The translations under genes and the position numbers were made by a program. DNA of 64,000 nt. Source: Actinoplanes campanulatus. GTDB taxonomy: Bacteria > Actinomycetota > Actinomycetes > Mycobacteriales > Micromonosporaceae. The stretch spans positions 1 to 64,000 of the forward strand of contig NZ_BMPW01000026.1 in NCBI RefSeq assembly GCF_014647795.1, in the 5' to 3' direction. Numbering within the stretch: position 1 is the stretch's first letter; each line of letters opens with the position of its first letter. Below are positions 43,503 to 52,553 of this stretch, piece after piece. The notes below the pieces were generated by a model. It made no database searches, was not told the origin of the DNA, and saw only the letters and a program-made list of their open reading frames with translations.

Positions 43503-44054
43503 GTGACCCGGATCCGTCTCACTGCTCAGGAACGCCACGCTCAACTGGTGGCGGCCGCCGTCACCGCCTTCGCGCGGGGCGGCTACGCCGGCACCACCAC
43601 CGACCAGGTGGCCCGCATCGCCGGCGTCTCCCAGCCGTACGTGATCCGGATCTTCGGCACGAAGCAGGAGCTGTTCCTGGCCACCATGTGGCACGCGTCC
43701 GACCGGGTGCAGCGGATCTGGCGGGAGGCGGCCGCCGTCGATCCCACGCTGCCCGGGCTGGGCAAGGCGTTCAAGGCGCTGCTGGCCGAGCGGGACCTGC
43801 TGGTCGTGCTGCTGCACGCGTTCACGACCGGGTCCGACCCGGGGCTCGGTGATGCCGTCCGCCAGTGCTACGGCGACATGTTCATGCTGGTCCGCGAGCT
43901 GACCGGGGCGACCGCCGAGCAGGCACGGGACTTCTTCGCCAGCGGCATGCTGATCACCGTGCTCGGGGCGATGCGGGTGCTGGGTCCGGACGCGGTGCCG
44001 CCCCAGCCGTGGATGACCGACCTGCTGGGCACCCTGCCCTACGACCAGGAGTGA
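43503..44054 (+). CDS. TetR-family transcriptional regulator (second)
   Basis: A 183-residue regulator. The N-terminal HTH reads AAAVTAFARGGYAGTTTDQV, then ARIAGVSQPYVIRIFGTKQELF, a good TetR match, and a hydrophobic ligand-binding C-terminus follows. It starts at GTG 43503, divergent from the MFS exporter, with a palindromic operator candidate between them. Its stop lies five bases from the convergent folP2-like gene. Confidence 0.92.
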   Translation: MTRIRLTAQERHAQLVAAAVTAFARGGYAGTTTDQVARIAGVSQPYVIRIFGTKQELFLATMWHASDRVQRIWREAAAVDPTLPGLGKAFKALLAERDLLVVLLHAFTTGSDPGLGDAVRQCYGDMFMLVRELTGATAEQARDFFASGMLITVLGAMRVLGPDAVPPQPWMTDLLGTLPYDQE

Positions 44055-44058
44055 GCCG

Positions 44059-44925
44059 TCACATGTTGTGGCGGGTGTAGGCCGGCTCCCGCCAGCCCAG
44101 CATCGCCTCGGTCATCCGGATCGCGTCGTAGTTCGCCCGCACGTCGTGCACCCGCATGATCCGGGCGCCCCGCATGATCGAGAAGACCACCGTGGCCAGC
44201 GTGCCGGCCAGCCGCTCCTGCTGCGGCCGGTCCAGCGTCTCGCCGATGAAGTCCTTGTTGCTCAGCGCCGCCAGCATCGGATAGCCGATCGCCGCGATCT
44301 CGTCCAGCCGCCGGGTCAGCTCCAGCGAGTGGTGGGTGTTCTTGTTCAGGTCGTGACCCGGATCGATGATGATCTGGTCCGGGCGGACCCCGCGGGACAG
44401 CGCCAACTCCACCTTCTCCCGCAAGAACGCGCCCACCTCGGCGGTCACGTCCCGGTACTGCGGCCGGGGATATTCGGTACGCGGCGCGGCCAGGCTGTGA
44501 CAGATCACCAGCTGCGCGTCCGTCCCCGCCACGGCGTCGGCCATCGCCGGATCACGCAGCCCGGACGTGTCGTTGACGACCCCGGCGCCCGCCTTGATCA
44601 CCTCGGCGGCGACCTCCGGACGGAACGTGTCCACCGACACCACGGCCAGACCGCGGGCCGCCTCGACGACCGGCAGCACCCGGTCCAGCTCCTCGGCGGC
44701 GGTCACCTCCGGGCCGGGCGCGAACGGGACCCCGCCGATGTCGATCCAGTCGGCGCCGTCGGCGGCCGCCGCCCGGACCGCCTCGGTGGCCTTCTCCAGC
44801 GCGAACGTCCGGCCCTTGTCGTGGAACGAATCCGGCGTACGGTTCACGATCGCCATCACCACGACCTGCCGGGAGAAGTCGTAGGCCCGGCCGCCGATGA
44901 CCCGTGTACCGCTGAGTTCGCTCAC
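44059..44925 (-). CDS. folP2: FolP2-type dihydropteroate-synthase paralogue
   Basis: A 288-residue TIM-barrel protein of the dihydropteroate synthase family. It opens with VVVMAIVNRTPDSFHDKG, and has DIGGVPFAPGPEV, VSVDTFRPEV, VVNDTSGL, IIIDPGHDLNKNTHHSLEL and a final RVHDV. The second motif lacks the STRP of true FolP (GGESTRP), and the NTHH-type segment (DLNKNTHHSLEL) matches the actinobacterial FolP2 group, which is reported not to make dihydropteroate in mycobacteria. So folate synthesis is unlikely; its real reaction is not settled. It starts at GTG 44925. Confidence 0.85.
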   Translation of the reverse strand: MSELSGTRVIGGRAYDFSRQVVVMAIVNRTPDSFHDKGRTFALEKATEAVRAAAADGADWIDIGGVPFAPGPEVTAAEELDRVLPVVEAARGLAVVSVDTFRPEVAAEVIKAGAGVVNDTSGLRDPAMADAVAGTDAQLVICHSLAAPRTEYPRPQYRDVTAEVGAFLREKVELALSRGVRPDQIIIDPGHDLNKNTHHSLELTRRLDEIAAIGYPMLAALSNKDFIGETLDRPQQERLAGTLATVVFSIMRGARIMRVHDVRANYDAIRMTEAMLGWREPAYTRHNM

Positions 44926-45102
44926 GGTCGCCGACCCTAACAAAGCCGTGCGGGCGTACCGGCCGGTACGCCGTACCCATGATCATGGGTTCTAACAGGC
45001 GGGACTCTGCGTCATCCATCACTTCCGGAGAGGAATCGATGCCCGTCCCCGGGGTAGTCGAGGTGCGTGCGCACAACGGCCACTATCCCCTCGGAGGACG
45101 AC

Positions 45103-45741
45103 ATGAGTGATCCGGCATACCCGGTCGATGTGCCCCGGCAGCCGACCTACGACCTGACGCCGCCGACCGAAGAACAGTCGAAGCCCCGGCAGGCCGCCGA
45201 GCAGACCAGGCAGGCCGCCGGCGACGTCAGGGACACCGCCCGCGACCAGGCCCAGCGCGCGTCGGAGCCGAGGTTCGCGACCAGGCCCGTTCCGTGGCCT
45301 CCGAGGTTCGCGACAAACTCGGCGAGCAGGCCCGCACCCAGAACAGCCGCCTCGTCGGCGGCATCCGCGAGACCGCCGACCACCTCGACGAGATGCGCGG
45401 CGCCCGGCAGGACTCGCCGGCCGCCGCCGTGGTCGCCCGGGTCGCCGAGGGCGGCCGGCCCGCTCGCCGCCGGCATCATCGCCTTCGGCGTCGGCATGCT
45501 CACCGCCTCGCTGATGCCCGTCACCGACGCCGAGCGCCGGGCCGGACAGCAGCTCAAGGAGCACGGCGGCGACCTCACCGACAAGGTCAAGGACGTGGCG
45601 AGCGACCTGAAGGACGACCTCGGCGGCACCGTCCGGGACGCCGCCGGCGAGGTGCGCGAGACCGCCCGGGACGCGGCGCGGACCACCGGGGAGACGGCCC
45701 GCTCGGGCGCGCAGGACGTCCGGAACCCGGCCACTTCCTAG
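45103..45741 (+). CDS. Amphipathic-helix protein with two compensating frameshifts
   Basis: The frame is open for 212 codons from ATG 45103 (GGAGG seven bases upstream), but the middle is out of phase. Residues about 56-125 read as Pro/Arg/Ser-rich nonsense. The second frame there reads SEVRDKLGEQARTQNSRLVG, then GIRETADHLDEMRGARQDS and AVVARVAEGG, matching the amphipathic DxAxxA-type pattern on both sides. A shift near 45270 and an opposite one near 45455 cancel out. The rest has an N-terminal helical part, a hydrophobic stretch (GIIAFGVGMLTASLMPV) and a repeated VRETARDAAR-like tail, as in LEA/DUF3618-like stress proteins. Either two real indels or sequencing errors are possible. Confidence 0.6.
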   Translation: MSDPAYPVDVPRQPTYDLTPPTEEQSKPRQAAEQTRQAAGDVRDTARDQAQRASEPRFATRPVPWPPRFATNSASRPAPRTAASSAASARPPTTSTRCAAPGRTRRPPPWSPGSPRAAGPLAAGIIAFGVGMLTASLMPVTDAERRAGQQLKEHGGDLTDKVKDVASDLKDDLGGTVRDAAGEVRETARDAARTTGETARSGAQDVRNPATS

Positions 45742-45792
45742 AGCGACGGGAGGGGACGTTTGTCCCCTCCCGATCCGGGAATCGGCAGCACC

Positions 45793-46737
45793 ATGAGACT
45801 GGGATACAAGCTCGCCGCCGAGGGATTCGGGCCCAAGGAACTCGTTCGCCAGGCGATCCGGGCGGAGGAGGTGGGCTTCGACTTCGTCGAGATCAGCGAC
45901 CACTTCCACCCCTGGCTCGACATTCAAGGCCATTCCCCGTACGCCTGGAACGTGCTCAGCGCCATCGCGGCCCGCACCACCACGCTCGGGCTGGCCACCG
46001 GGGTGACCTGTCCCAGCGTGCGCTACCACCCGGCGATCGTCGCGCAGGCCGCCGCCACCCTGGCGATCCTCTCCGACGGGCGGTTCACCCTCGGCGTCGG
46101 CTCGGGGGAGCGGCTCAACGAGCACGTCGTCGGGCAGGGTTTCGGCAGCGTCCGGGAGCGGCACGAACGGCTGCGCGAGGCCCTCGACATCATCAACCTG
46201 CTCTGGCGGGGCGGCTATCAGTCCTACCAGGGGCGATATCTGCAGCTGGAGGACGCGCGCGTCTTCGATCTGCCCGATACGCTCCCGGCGATCGCCGTGG
46301 CGGCGGGCGGCCCGGTGGCCGCCGAACTGGCCGCCACCCACGGCAGCGGGCTGTTCGTCACGGAGCCGCGGGCCGACCTGGTAGCCACTTTCACCGAGAA
46401 AGGTGGCAGGGGGCCGAAATACGCGGAGGTGCCGGTCGCCTGGGCGCCCACCGAGGAGGCGGCCGTCAAGGAGGCCCACCGCACCACCCGCTGGGCGGTC
46501 ACCGGCTGGAAGGTGATGGCCGAACTGCCCAACCCGGTCAACTTCGAGGCCGCCTCCGCCACCGTCACCGAGGACGACGTCCGCGCCTTCCTCACCGCCG
46601 GACCCGACCCGGCCCGCTACCTGGCCCGGATCCGCGAGTACACCGACGCGGGATACGACCACGTCGTCCTGATGAACGCCGGGCCCGACCCGGACGGATT
46701 CCTCGACTTCGCGGGCAAGGAACTGATCGGACGGTGA
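45793..46737 (+). CDS. F420-dependent LLM-class oxidoreductase, G6PDH-like branch
   Basis: A 314-residue LLM-fold enzyme: MRLGYKLAAEGFGPKELVRQ, then VEISDHFHPWLD, ATGVTCPSVRYHPAIVAQA, GRFTLGVGSGERLNEHVVG and GPDPARYLARIREYTDAGYD. These motifs fit the group around F420-dependent glucose-6-phosphate dehydrogenase and its relatives, which give or take a hydride from F420. ATG 45793 matches the family start. The stop overlaps the next (broken) glycosyltransferase frame. Substrate unknown. Confidence 0.88.
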   Translation: MRLGYKLAAEGFGPKELVRQAIRAEEVGFDFVEISDHFHPWLDIQGHSPYAWNVLSAIAARTTTLGLATGVTCPSVRYHPAIVAQAAATLAILSDGRFTLGVGSGERLNEHVVGQGFGSVRERHERLREALDIINLLWRGGYQSYQGRYLQLEDARVFDLPDTLPAIAVAAGGPVAAELAATHGSGLFVTEPRADLVATFTEKGGRGPKYAEVPVAWAPTEEAAVKEAHRTTRWAVTGWKVMAELPNPVNFEAASATVTEDDVRAFLTAGPDPARYLARIREYTDAGYDHVVLMNAGPDPDGFLDFAGKELIGR

Positions 46738-47034
46738 GCGACCGGGTCACGGTGGTGGTTGCCACCCGCAACCGGCGCGACCGCCTCCTCGAGACGTTGC
46801 CCGAACACCGGGCCCCGGTCATCCTCGTCGACGACGCCTCCACCGACGGCGGTCCGGACGCGATCAGCAGCGCCTTCCCGGCGGTCGACGTGGTCCGGCT
46901 CGGCGAGAACCGCGCGCCACGGCCCGCAACGAGGGGGTACGCCGTGCGAACACGCCGTACGCAGCGTTCGCCGACGACGACTCGTACTGGACCGACGGTT
47001 CGCCGGCCCGCGCCGCCGCCCTCTTCGACGCTGG
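46734..47034 (+). pseudogene. Broken GT2-family glycosyltransferase
   Basis: The frame starts at GTG 46734, overlapping the LLM stop, with VTVVVATRNRRDRLLETL and VILVDDASTDGGPDAI, typical of the family GT2 nucleotide-sugar site. Near 46910 the frame shifts. The rest is only readable in the next frame as ARNEGVRRANTPYAAFADDD and SYWTDGSPARAAALFDA, holding the DDD metal motif. The coding sequence stops making sense right at a palindromic repeat (47035). No C-terminal half remains. So the gene is dead by a frameshift plus a truncation. Confidence 0.7.
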
Positions 47035-47084
47035 CGATCTTGGACGTCTGGCCACCGATTGCGGTGGCCGATCGTCCAAGATCG
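47035..47084. repeat. Nested palindromic repeat, copy 1
   Basis: CGATCTTGGACG (47035-47046) faces CGTCCAAGATCG (47073-47084). Inside, GGCCACCG (47050-47057) faces CGGTGGCC (47062-47069). The unit of 50 bp sits exactly where the GT2 reading frame is lost. Confidence 0.9.
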
Positions 47085-47126
47085 CGGGCGGCGGCGGTGG
47101 GTGTGGCCGGCGCGGGTGCCCCTTCG

Positions 47127-47176
47127 TGATCTTGGAGGTCTGGCCACCGATTGCGGTGGGAACACGTCCAAGATCG
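47127..47176. repeat. Nested palindromic repeat, copy 2
   Basis: A second copy of the 50-bp unit (TGATCTTGGAGG to CACGTCCAAGATCG), same orientation, 92 bp from copy 1, with about six changes concentrated in the right part of the loop. The remainder to 47322 shows no gene. Confidence 0.88.
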
Positions 47177-47322
47177 CGGACGGCGGGGTGGCGGGGCTGC
47201 GGGAGGGGGTGGGGTGAGGGAGGGGTGGGGGTGAGTGGGCAGCTCAGCCCGGCGGGGGCGGCACGGGCGGGAGTGGGCAGGTGGTCGCCGGGTGCTGCGG
47301 GACTCGGCAGTCCCGTACGGGA

Positions 47323-50300
47323 TCAGGGGAAACCGTGGGTGCGGCGGACGGTGACGTAGGTTTCGGTGGCCTCGCCGACGTGGGCCGGGTCTGCGCGTAG
47401 CGCTCGGAGGATCAGGCGTGCGGATTGTGCCTGGGTCAGGGCGGCGGGGTTTTCGGGGTTTCGGGCGGCCGCGGCGGTGAGGGCTCGCGCGAAGCGGGTG
47501 AGGACCTCGGCGCTGGGGCCGCCGGGGACCGCGGGCCAGCCGTAGCGGGAGGCCGCGGCGCACGCGTAGTCGGCGGCCGGGCCGGGGCGGTCGGCGCGCA
47601 GGTGGGTGACCGCCGCGTGCAGCAGGATCGTGGTGGCCTCGGTGTCCGGGTTGCCGGCGCGGGAATCGGGCAGGGTGACGGCGGGGGAACCGGCCGGGGT
47701 GACGGGGCGGGAACCGGCCAGGGTGACGGCGCGGGCGGTGAGCCGGCAGGCGATCCGGTGGTCGCGGACGGCGCTGCGCAGCAGGCCCGCCTCGGCGGCG
47801 GCGACCGGCAGCAGGCCGGGCAGCGGAGTGTGGCGGCAGAGCGCGAAGGCTTCCATGGCCAGTTCGACGGCCTCGCGGAGGCGCCCGGAGTGGCGGGCGA
47901 CGGTGACCGCCTCGGCCAGGTCGCCGGCTAGCAGCGCGGCGAGGTCCGGGTCGGCGCGGTCGGTGTCGTGCAGGGACCGGCTCACTGCGAGCCCGGCGGC
48001 GTAGACCGGTTCGGCGTCGGCGAGCCGGCCGGTACGGCGCAGGCAGCGGCCCAGATGACGATGCATCAGGGCGATCCGGCCGCGGGGAGCGCGCACCGGC
48101 GGGTCGAGGGTGGGATCACGGTCGAGGCAGTGGCGCAGGTCGTCGATCGCCTCGGCGGGCCGGTCCAGGTCGGACAGCAGCAGGCCGCGCAGCCCCCGCA
48201 GCTCGATGAGCGCGATCTGCTCGTCGTAGGTGCGGGCCACCGGTTCGGCGTACTGGCACACCTGGAGAGCGGTTTCCGAATCGACGACCTCGATGAACGC
48301 CATGGCCAGGTCGTAGAGCGGCAGGCCCAGCCAGTCGGCGGCGTTCGGGCCGGGCATGTCGAGGATCGCGCGGACCTCCGACCACAGGGCGGTGGCCTTC
48401 TCCGGGTCGCCGTCGTGGGCCGCGTCGACGGCCAGTCCGGCGGCGACCCCGGCGTGCAGGGCGCGGTCCGGCAGGGTGACCCCGCCGCGGGTCCGGTCCA
48501 GCAGCTCCCGCGCCTTTCCGGTGCCGGCCGCCACGTCGGTGAGGTGGTAGCCGAGCAGTCCCAGCCGGACGAACAGGGTGGACGCGATCTGATCCTCCGG
48601 GTCGGCCGGATCCTTCTCCGGCACCAGGGAGAACGCGGCCGTGAACAAGCGGCGGGCGTGCCCCGGACGGTCACCGACGTGGGCGATCACGCCGCCGTCG
48701 TGGAGTTCGATGACGCGCATCAGATGTTCGGACGTGTACGGCGCCGGCGGGTCACCGGCCCGCTGCCCGATCCGGCGGGCGCCGTCGTGCTCGTGACGCA
48801 GCCGGCAGTGCAGCGACAGCAGGCGCACCAGCCGGTCGCGGGTGAACGGCAGGTCGACGCCGTCGGTGACCGCCTGCTCCCGGATCGCGCGGTCGTAGTC
48901 GCGGGCCTCCGCCATGGCGGTGTCGTCTCCGGCGGCGGCGAGCAGCCCGGCGGCGACCCGGCTGTGCAGGTTGAGGCCGAACGCCGACGAGTCCACCAGC
49001 GGGGGCAGCAGTTCCCGGACAGCGCCGAACTGGGCGTGGGCGCCGGCCGGGTCGGCGCCGATGAGGTGGTGGGCCAGGGCGAGCCGGGCCAGCGCCATCG
49101 TCTCGGCCGCGCCCGGCCGGCGGTCGGCGGCCGGCTGGGCGCCCAGCGCGACGGCCTCGACGGCGTACGTCCCGGTGGCGTCGACGTCGAGGAAGTGCGC
49201 GGCCCGGATCGCGGCCCGGGCCAGCGCCTGGAACAGGTCGGTCTCGCCGATCGGCTGGTTCGCGGCGATCCGGCGGCGGCACACGTCGACCAGGTCGAGG
49301 GTGGTCCGGTACGCCTGGAGGCCGAGGCCGTGCCGTTCCTGCCAGTCGGCTAGTTCCCCGGCGACGGTGGGCAGCCCGGCCGCCGCCCACATCGCCGGCG
49401 CCTTCGCGACGACCGCCTCGAGCTGCCGTTTGGCCTGGCTGCCGGCGCTGATCGCGCCGGCCAGGTCACCGGCCTCGATGCGCAGCAGGCCCAGCATCCG
49501 CCACATCTCGCCGTCGCGGACCGCGAAGCCCGGCTCGCTGACGTCGTCGGGGACGGTGCCGCGCAGCCCTTCGACCAGGTGCCGTTCGGCGTCGGCGTTG
49601 CGGTCCGTGAAGATCGCCAGACGGGCCGCGGCCCAGTGCGCGGACCGTCGCAGGTGCACGCCGATGGCCAGGCCGCTGACCCGCTCGGCGACCCGGAACG
49701 ACTCGTCGGACCAGCGCTGGGCGAGGTCGTGGTCGTCCAGCTGGACGGCGATGCCGATCGCCACCACCAGGGACTGGGCGAGCAGGATCTGCATCTGGGT
49801 GTAGCTGGGCGGCTCGGCGCGCAGCAGCGCGAACAGGTCCTCCGCCTCGGCCAGCGTGTCGGCGGTGACCGTGCCGATGGCCAGGACCTGGAGACGCAGA
49901 TGGCCCACGAAGATCGAGGCCGTGCGGTAGACCGGGTGGTCGCCGGGGATGCTGGCGAGCGTCTCCACGGCCTGCTGGGCGAGCCGGGTGGCCTGGTCGT
50001 GGTCGCCGACCACGACCAGGTTCATGGCGTTGCTGGCCAGGGTGATGGCCAGTTGCATGGCGGCCACCGGGTTCATGCCGATCCGCTGGTAGGCGCGGTG
50101 CGCCTCGGTGAAGAACGCGGACGCCTCGGTGGCCGACCCCTGCGACATCAGGATCTGGCCGAGGCCCAGGCTGGCCTCGGCCACCTGTACGTCGTTGAGC
50201 CCGCTGGCCCGGCGCAGCAACCGCAGCGCCCGGCCGGAGGCGGCGCTGGCCTCGCCCGGCTGACCGAGACCGTTGTGCAGCTGCGCCTTGAGGGTGAGCG

Positions 50301-52482
50301 CCTCGACCAGCTGGCCGGTGCGCTCGGGGCCGTCCGGGGTGATCCGGACCGCCGGTTCCAGCCGGTCCAGGGCCTCCCGCAACTGGCCGCCGACGAGCAG
50401 GTAGCGGGCGATCGTGATGCGGAACATGACGACCACCGACTCCTCGAACCCGTCGTGGCCGGTCGCGTCCAGGATCTTGCCGAGGACCACGACGGCCAGG
50501 TCCTTGAGTGCCCATTCGACGTGGTCCGGCAGGTAGGAGCCGACCTCGTAGAACAGGTCGTCGTCCAGGGCCAGCTGCGCCTCGACCACGGCGCCGGCCG
50601 CGTTGCCGAGTTCACCGCCGACCGACGGGGCGAGGCGTACGGCCAGTGGCACCAGCCGGCGGATGTCGGTGCCGAGCAGGTCCTTGAGGGTGGCCGCGGC
50701 GCCGGGCGAGTGCCGTCCGGCCCGGGCCAGCACGGTCAGGGCCTGCCCGGCCCGGCGATCGTCGACGCCGGCGGCGACCTTCCGGGGCAGGTCCGGCTCG
50801 GCCTCGCAGACCACGGCGGCGAGGCGTTCGGCGAGCAGGTCGGGGCCGAGCGGGGTCCAGTAGCCGGCGCCGTGCTGGGCGCCGTCGTACAGGTCGTGCA
50901 GCCATTCCGCGACCGGCTCGGCGCGTTCCAGCCGCCAGCCCAGCACGTCACCGAGCAGGGCACATCCCTCCGCCTCGGTGGTGGCGCCGGCCAGGCTCAT
51001 CAGCGCCACGGCCCGGCGTTGCGCCACCGGGTCGAGGCGCAGCCCGGCGACGCGGGCGGTGGCCTTCCAGTAGACGTGCTCGTGTTCCAGAACGGCATCG
51101 AGGGCGTCCACACCGCTGCGCGCGACAGTGCCCGGGTTCAGGGCGGCCACCACGGCCGCGGCGTGCAGGTGCAGCAGCGGGGTGTCGCCGCGGAAGTCCG
51201 GCGGCGGGCCCGGCGGTCCGGGCGGCACCCCGGCGTGGACGGCGAACGCGGCCAGGGCCCGCTCGTACTCGCCGGTCCAGGCGCCGGGCGCGACACCGGA
51301 CAGGTGCAGCCGGCAGACCCGGGTGTCCAGGCTGGTCATCAGGGAGGCGCTGATGCCGATGCCGACATCCTCCCACCAGGCGCCGGCCCGGCGGGCCAGG
51401 ACCAGCAGCCGGATCGGTGGGCGCTCCGAGCGGGCCAGCTCGTCCAGTTCGGAGATCAGATGCTTGAGGCGTACGTGGTCCTCGCCGTAGTCGGCGACGA
51501 TCAGCGCCGGTTCGCCCAGCCGGTCGAGCGCCTCGATCAGCCGGTCGACCGGGCCGGGGCCGGGGTCCATCCGGTCCACCGGCCGCAGGAACCCGGCCAC
51601 CCAGCCGTGCTCGTGCCGCCCGCTGACCAGCTGCCCGGCCAGCCGGGTCTTGCCGACGCCGCCCGCGCCGGTGACCAGCCGCACCGAGAACGGCTCGGCC
51701 GAGTCGCACCAGGCGGTGAGCGCCTCGATCTCGGCGTCGCGGCCCTCGAACGGCACGATGCCGCGCTCCGGGCGCAGCAGGTCGGCGGTGCTGCCGTGGG
51801 CGCCGCCGCGGGGCGCGCGCTCCCCGGGCCGGTGCAGGATGGCGCCGAGTTTCGGGACCAGCCAGCGGCGGCGGGCCGCCTTCCAGCCGGGACTGCCGTC
51901 CAGACCCTCCAGACCGGGTACGCCGGCGAGCGGCACCACCCAGCCGCCGCGGGCCCCGTGCTCGCCGCCGCGGGTCGCCTTGACCGGCCCGATCACCCGC
52001 CCGGTCCGCACGTCGAACGCCGGTGACCCGCTGATCCCCGGCTCGACCGTGTCGTCGCCGATCTGGAGGAACCGGACGCCGTCCGCCTCGGTCGGGCCGT
52101 CGATCCGGTAGCGGCCGTGGACCAGGGTGGGCCGGTCGCTGAACAGCCGCTGGTAGCCGGCGATCCGGACCTCGCCCGGGTGGGCCTCGTCGGGGTGCGG
52201 GGCGCGCTGCACATCGGCGTACGGATGCTCGCCGTCGATCGTCACGTCCACGACCGCGAGGTCCGGCAGCGGGGTCCAGCCGTCGTCGGGCCGCTGTTCG
52301 GGGCGCCGCCAGCGGACCGTGCCCGGGTAGTCGCGGCCGTGCCAGTGGACCGTGCACTCCGCGTGGTCCTGGACCACGTGCGCGCAGGTGACCAGGACCC
52401 CCGGGGCGACGAAGAAGCCGTTGCCGTCCGAGTCGCCGGCCCGGACGGCCGCACACACGTCGTACAGCTCGTCGGTCGTCAC
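47323..52482 (-). CDS. Trypsin-like protease fused to STAND ATPase and TPR-type repeats
   Basis: A 1719-residue protein. Residues 1-190 look like a trypsin-fold serine protease with the triad in order: VTCAHV (His about 35), PDLAVVDV (Asp about 74) and EPGISGSPAF (Ser about 151). Residues about 240-330 hold a STAND core: GIVPFEGRDAEIEAL, P-loop GAGGVGKTR and Walker B-like ALIVADYGE. A long helical region of TPR-like repeats fills the rest (for example GLGQPGEASAASGRALRLLRR). The architecture fits STAND NTPases that sense a signal with the repeat region and unleash an N-terminal effector. The GTG 52482 start is chosen because the open frame further upstream runs antisense to an aldehyde dehydrogenase. 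Confidence 0.85.
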   Translation of the reverse strand: MTTDELYDVCAAVRAGDSDGNGFFVAPGVLVTCAHVVQDHAECTVHWHGRDYPGTVRWRRPEQRPDDGWTPLPDLAVVDVTIDGEHPYADVQRAPHPDEAHPGEVRIAGYQRLFSDRPTLVHGRYRIDGPTEADGVRFLQIGDDTVEPGISGSPAFDVRTGRVIGPVKATRGGEHGARGGWVVPLAGVPGLEGLDGSPGWKAARRRWLVPKLGAILHRPGERAPRGGAHGSTADLLRPERGIVPFEGRDAEIEALTAWCDSAEPFSVRLVTGAGGVGKTRLAGQLVSGRHEHGWVAGFLRPVDRMDPGPGPVDRLIEALDRLGEPALIVADYGEDHVRLKHLISELDELARSERPPIRLLVLARRAGAWWEDVGIGISASLMTSLDTRVCRLHLSGVAPGAWTGEYERALAAFAVHAGVPPGPPGPPPDFRGDTPLLHLHAAAVVAALNPGTVARSGVDALDAVLEHEHVYWKATARVAGLRLDPVAQRRAVALMSLAGATTEAEGCALLGDVLGWRLERAEPVAEWLHDLYDGAQHGAGYWTPLGPDLLAERLAAVVCEAEPDLPRKVAAGVDDRRAGQALTVLARAGRHSPGAAATLKDLLGTDIRRLVPLAVRLAPSVGGELGNAAGAVVEAQLALDDDLFYEVGSYLPDHVEWALKDLAVVVLGKILDATGHDGFEESVVVMFRITIARYLLVGGQLREALDRLEPAVRITPDGPERTGQLVEALTLKAQLHNGLGQPGEASAASGRALRLLRRASGLNDVQVAEASLGLGQILMSQGSATEASAFFTEAHRAYQRIGMNPVAAMQLAITLASNAMNLVVVGDHDQATRLAQQAVETLASIPGDHPVYRTASIFVGHLRLQVLAIGTVTADTLAEAEDLFALLRAEPPSYTQMQILLAQSLVVAIGIAVQLDDHDLAQRWSDESFRVAERVSGLAIGVHLRRSAHWAAARLAIFTDRNADAERHLVEGLRGTVPDDVSEPGFAVRDGEMWRMLGLLRIEAGDLAGAISAGSQAKRQLEAVVAKAPAMWAAAGLPTVAGELADWQERHGLGLQAYRTTLDLVDVCRRRIAANQPIGETDLFQALARAAIRAAHFLDVDATGTYAVEAVALGAQPAADRRPGAAETMALARLALAHHLIGADPAGAHAQFGAVRELLPPLVDSSAFGLNLHSRVAAGLLAAAGDDTAMAEARDYDRAIREQAVTDGVDLPFTRDRLVRLLSLHCRLRHEHDGARRIGQRAGDPPAPYTSEHLMRVIELHDGGVIAHVGDRPGHARRLFTAAFSLVPEKDPADPEDQIASTLFVRLGLLGYHLTDVAAGTGKARELLDRTRGGVTLPDRALHAGVAAGLAVDAAHDGDPEKATALWSEVRAILDMPGPNAADWLGLPLYDLAMAFIEVVDSETALQVCQYAEPVARTYDEQIALIELRGLRGLLLSDLDRPAEAIDDLRHCLDRDPTLDPPVRAPRGRIALMHRHLGRCLRRTGRLADAEPVYAAGLAVSRSLHDTDRADPDLAALLAGDLAEAVTVARHSGRLREAVELAMEAFALCRHTPLPGLLPVAAAEAGLLRSAVRDHRIACRLTARAVTLAGSRPVTPAGSPAVTLPDSRAGNPDTEATTILLHAAVTHLRADRPGPAADYACAAASRYGWPAVPGGPSAEVLTRFARALTAAAARNPENPAALTQAQSARLILRALRADPAHVGEATETYVTVRRTHGFP

Positions 52483-52553
52483 GCCGACGATGCTCCCGTG
52501 CGGACACCTCCGGGCGACATACCTCGTTCGGTTTCGTTCACCAGCCGGTTTCT

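Noticed and set aside
49579-52026. Plus-strand frame of about 815 residues opposite the STAND protein
   Set aside because: No motif, biased composition, and directly antisense to a domain-bearing gene.
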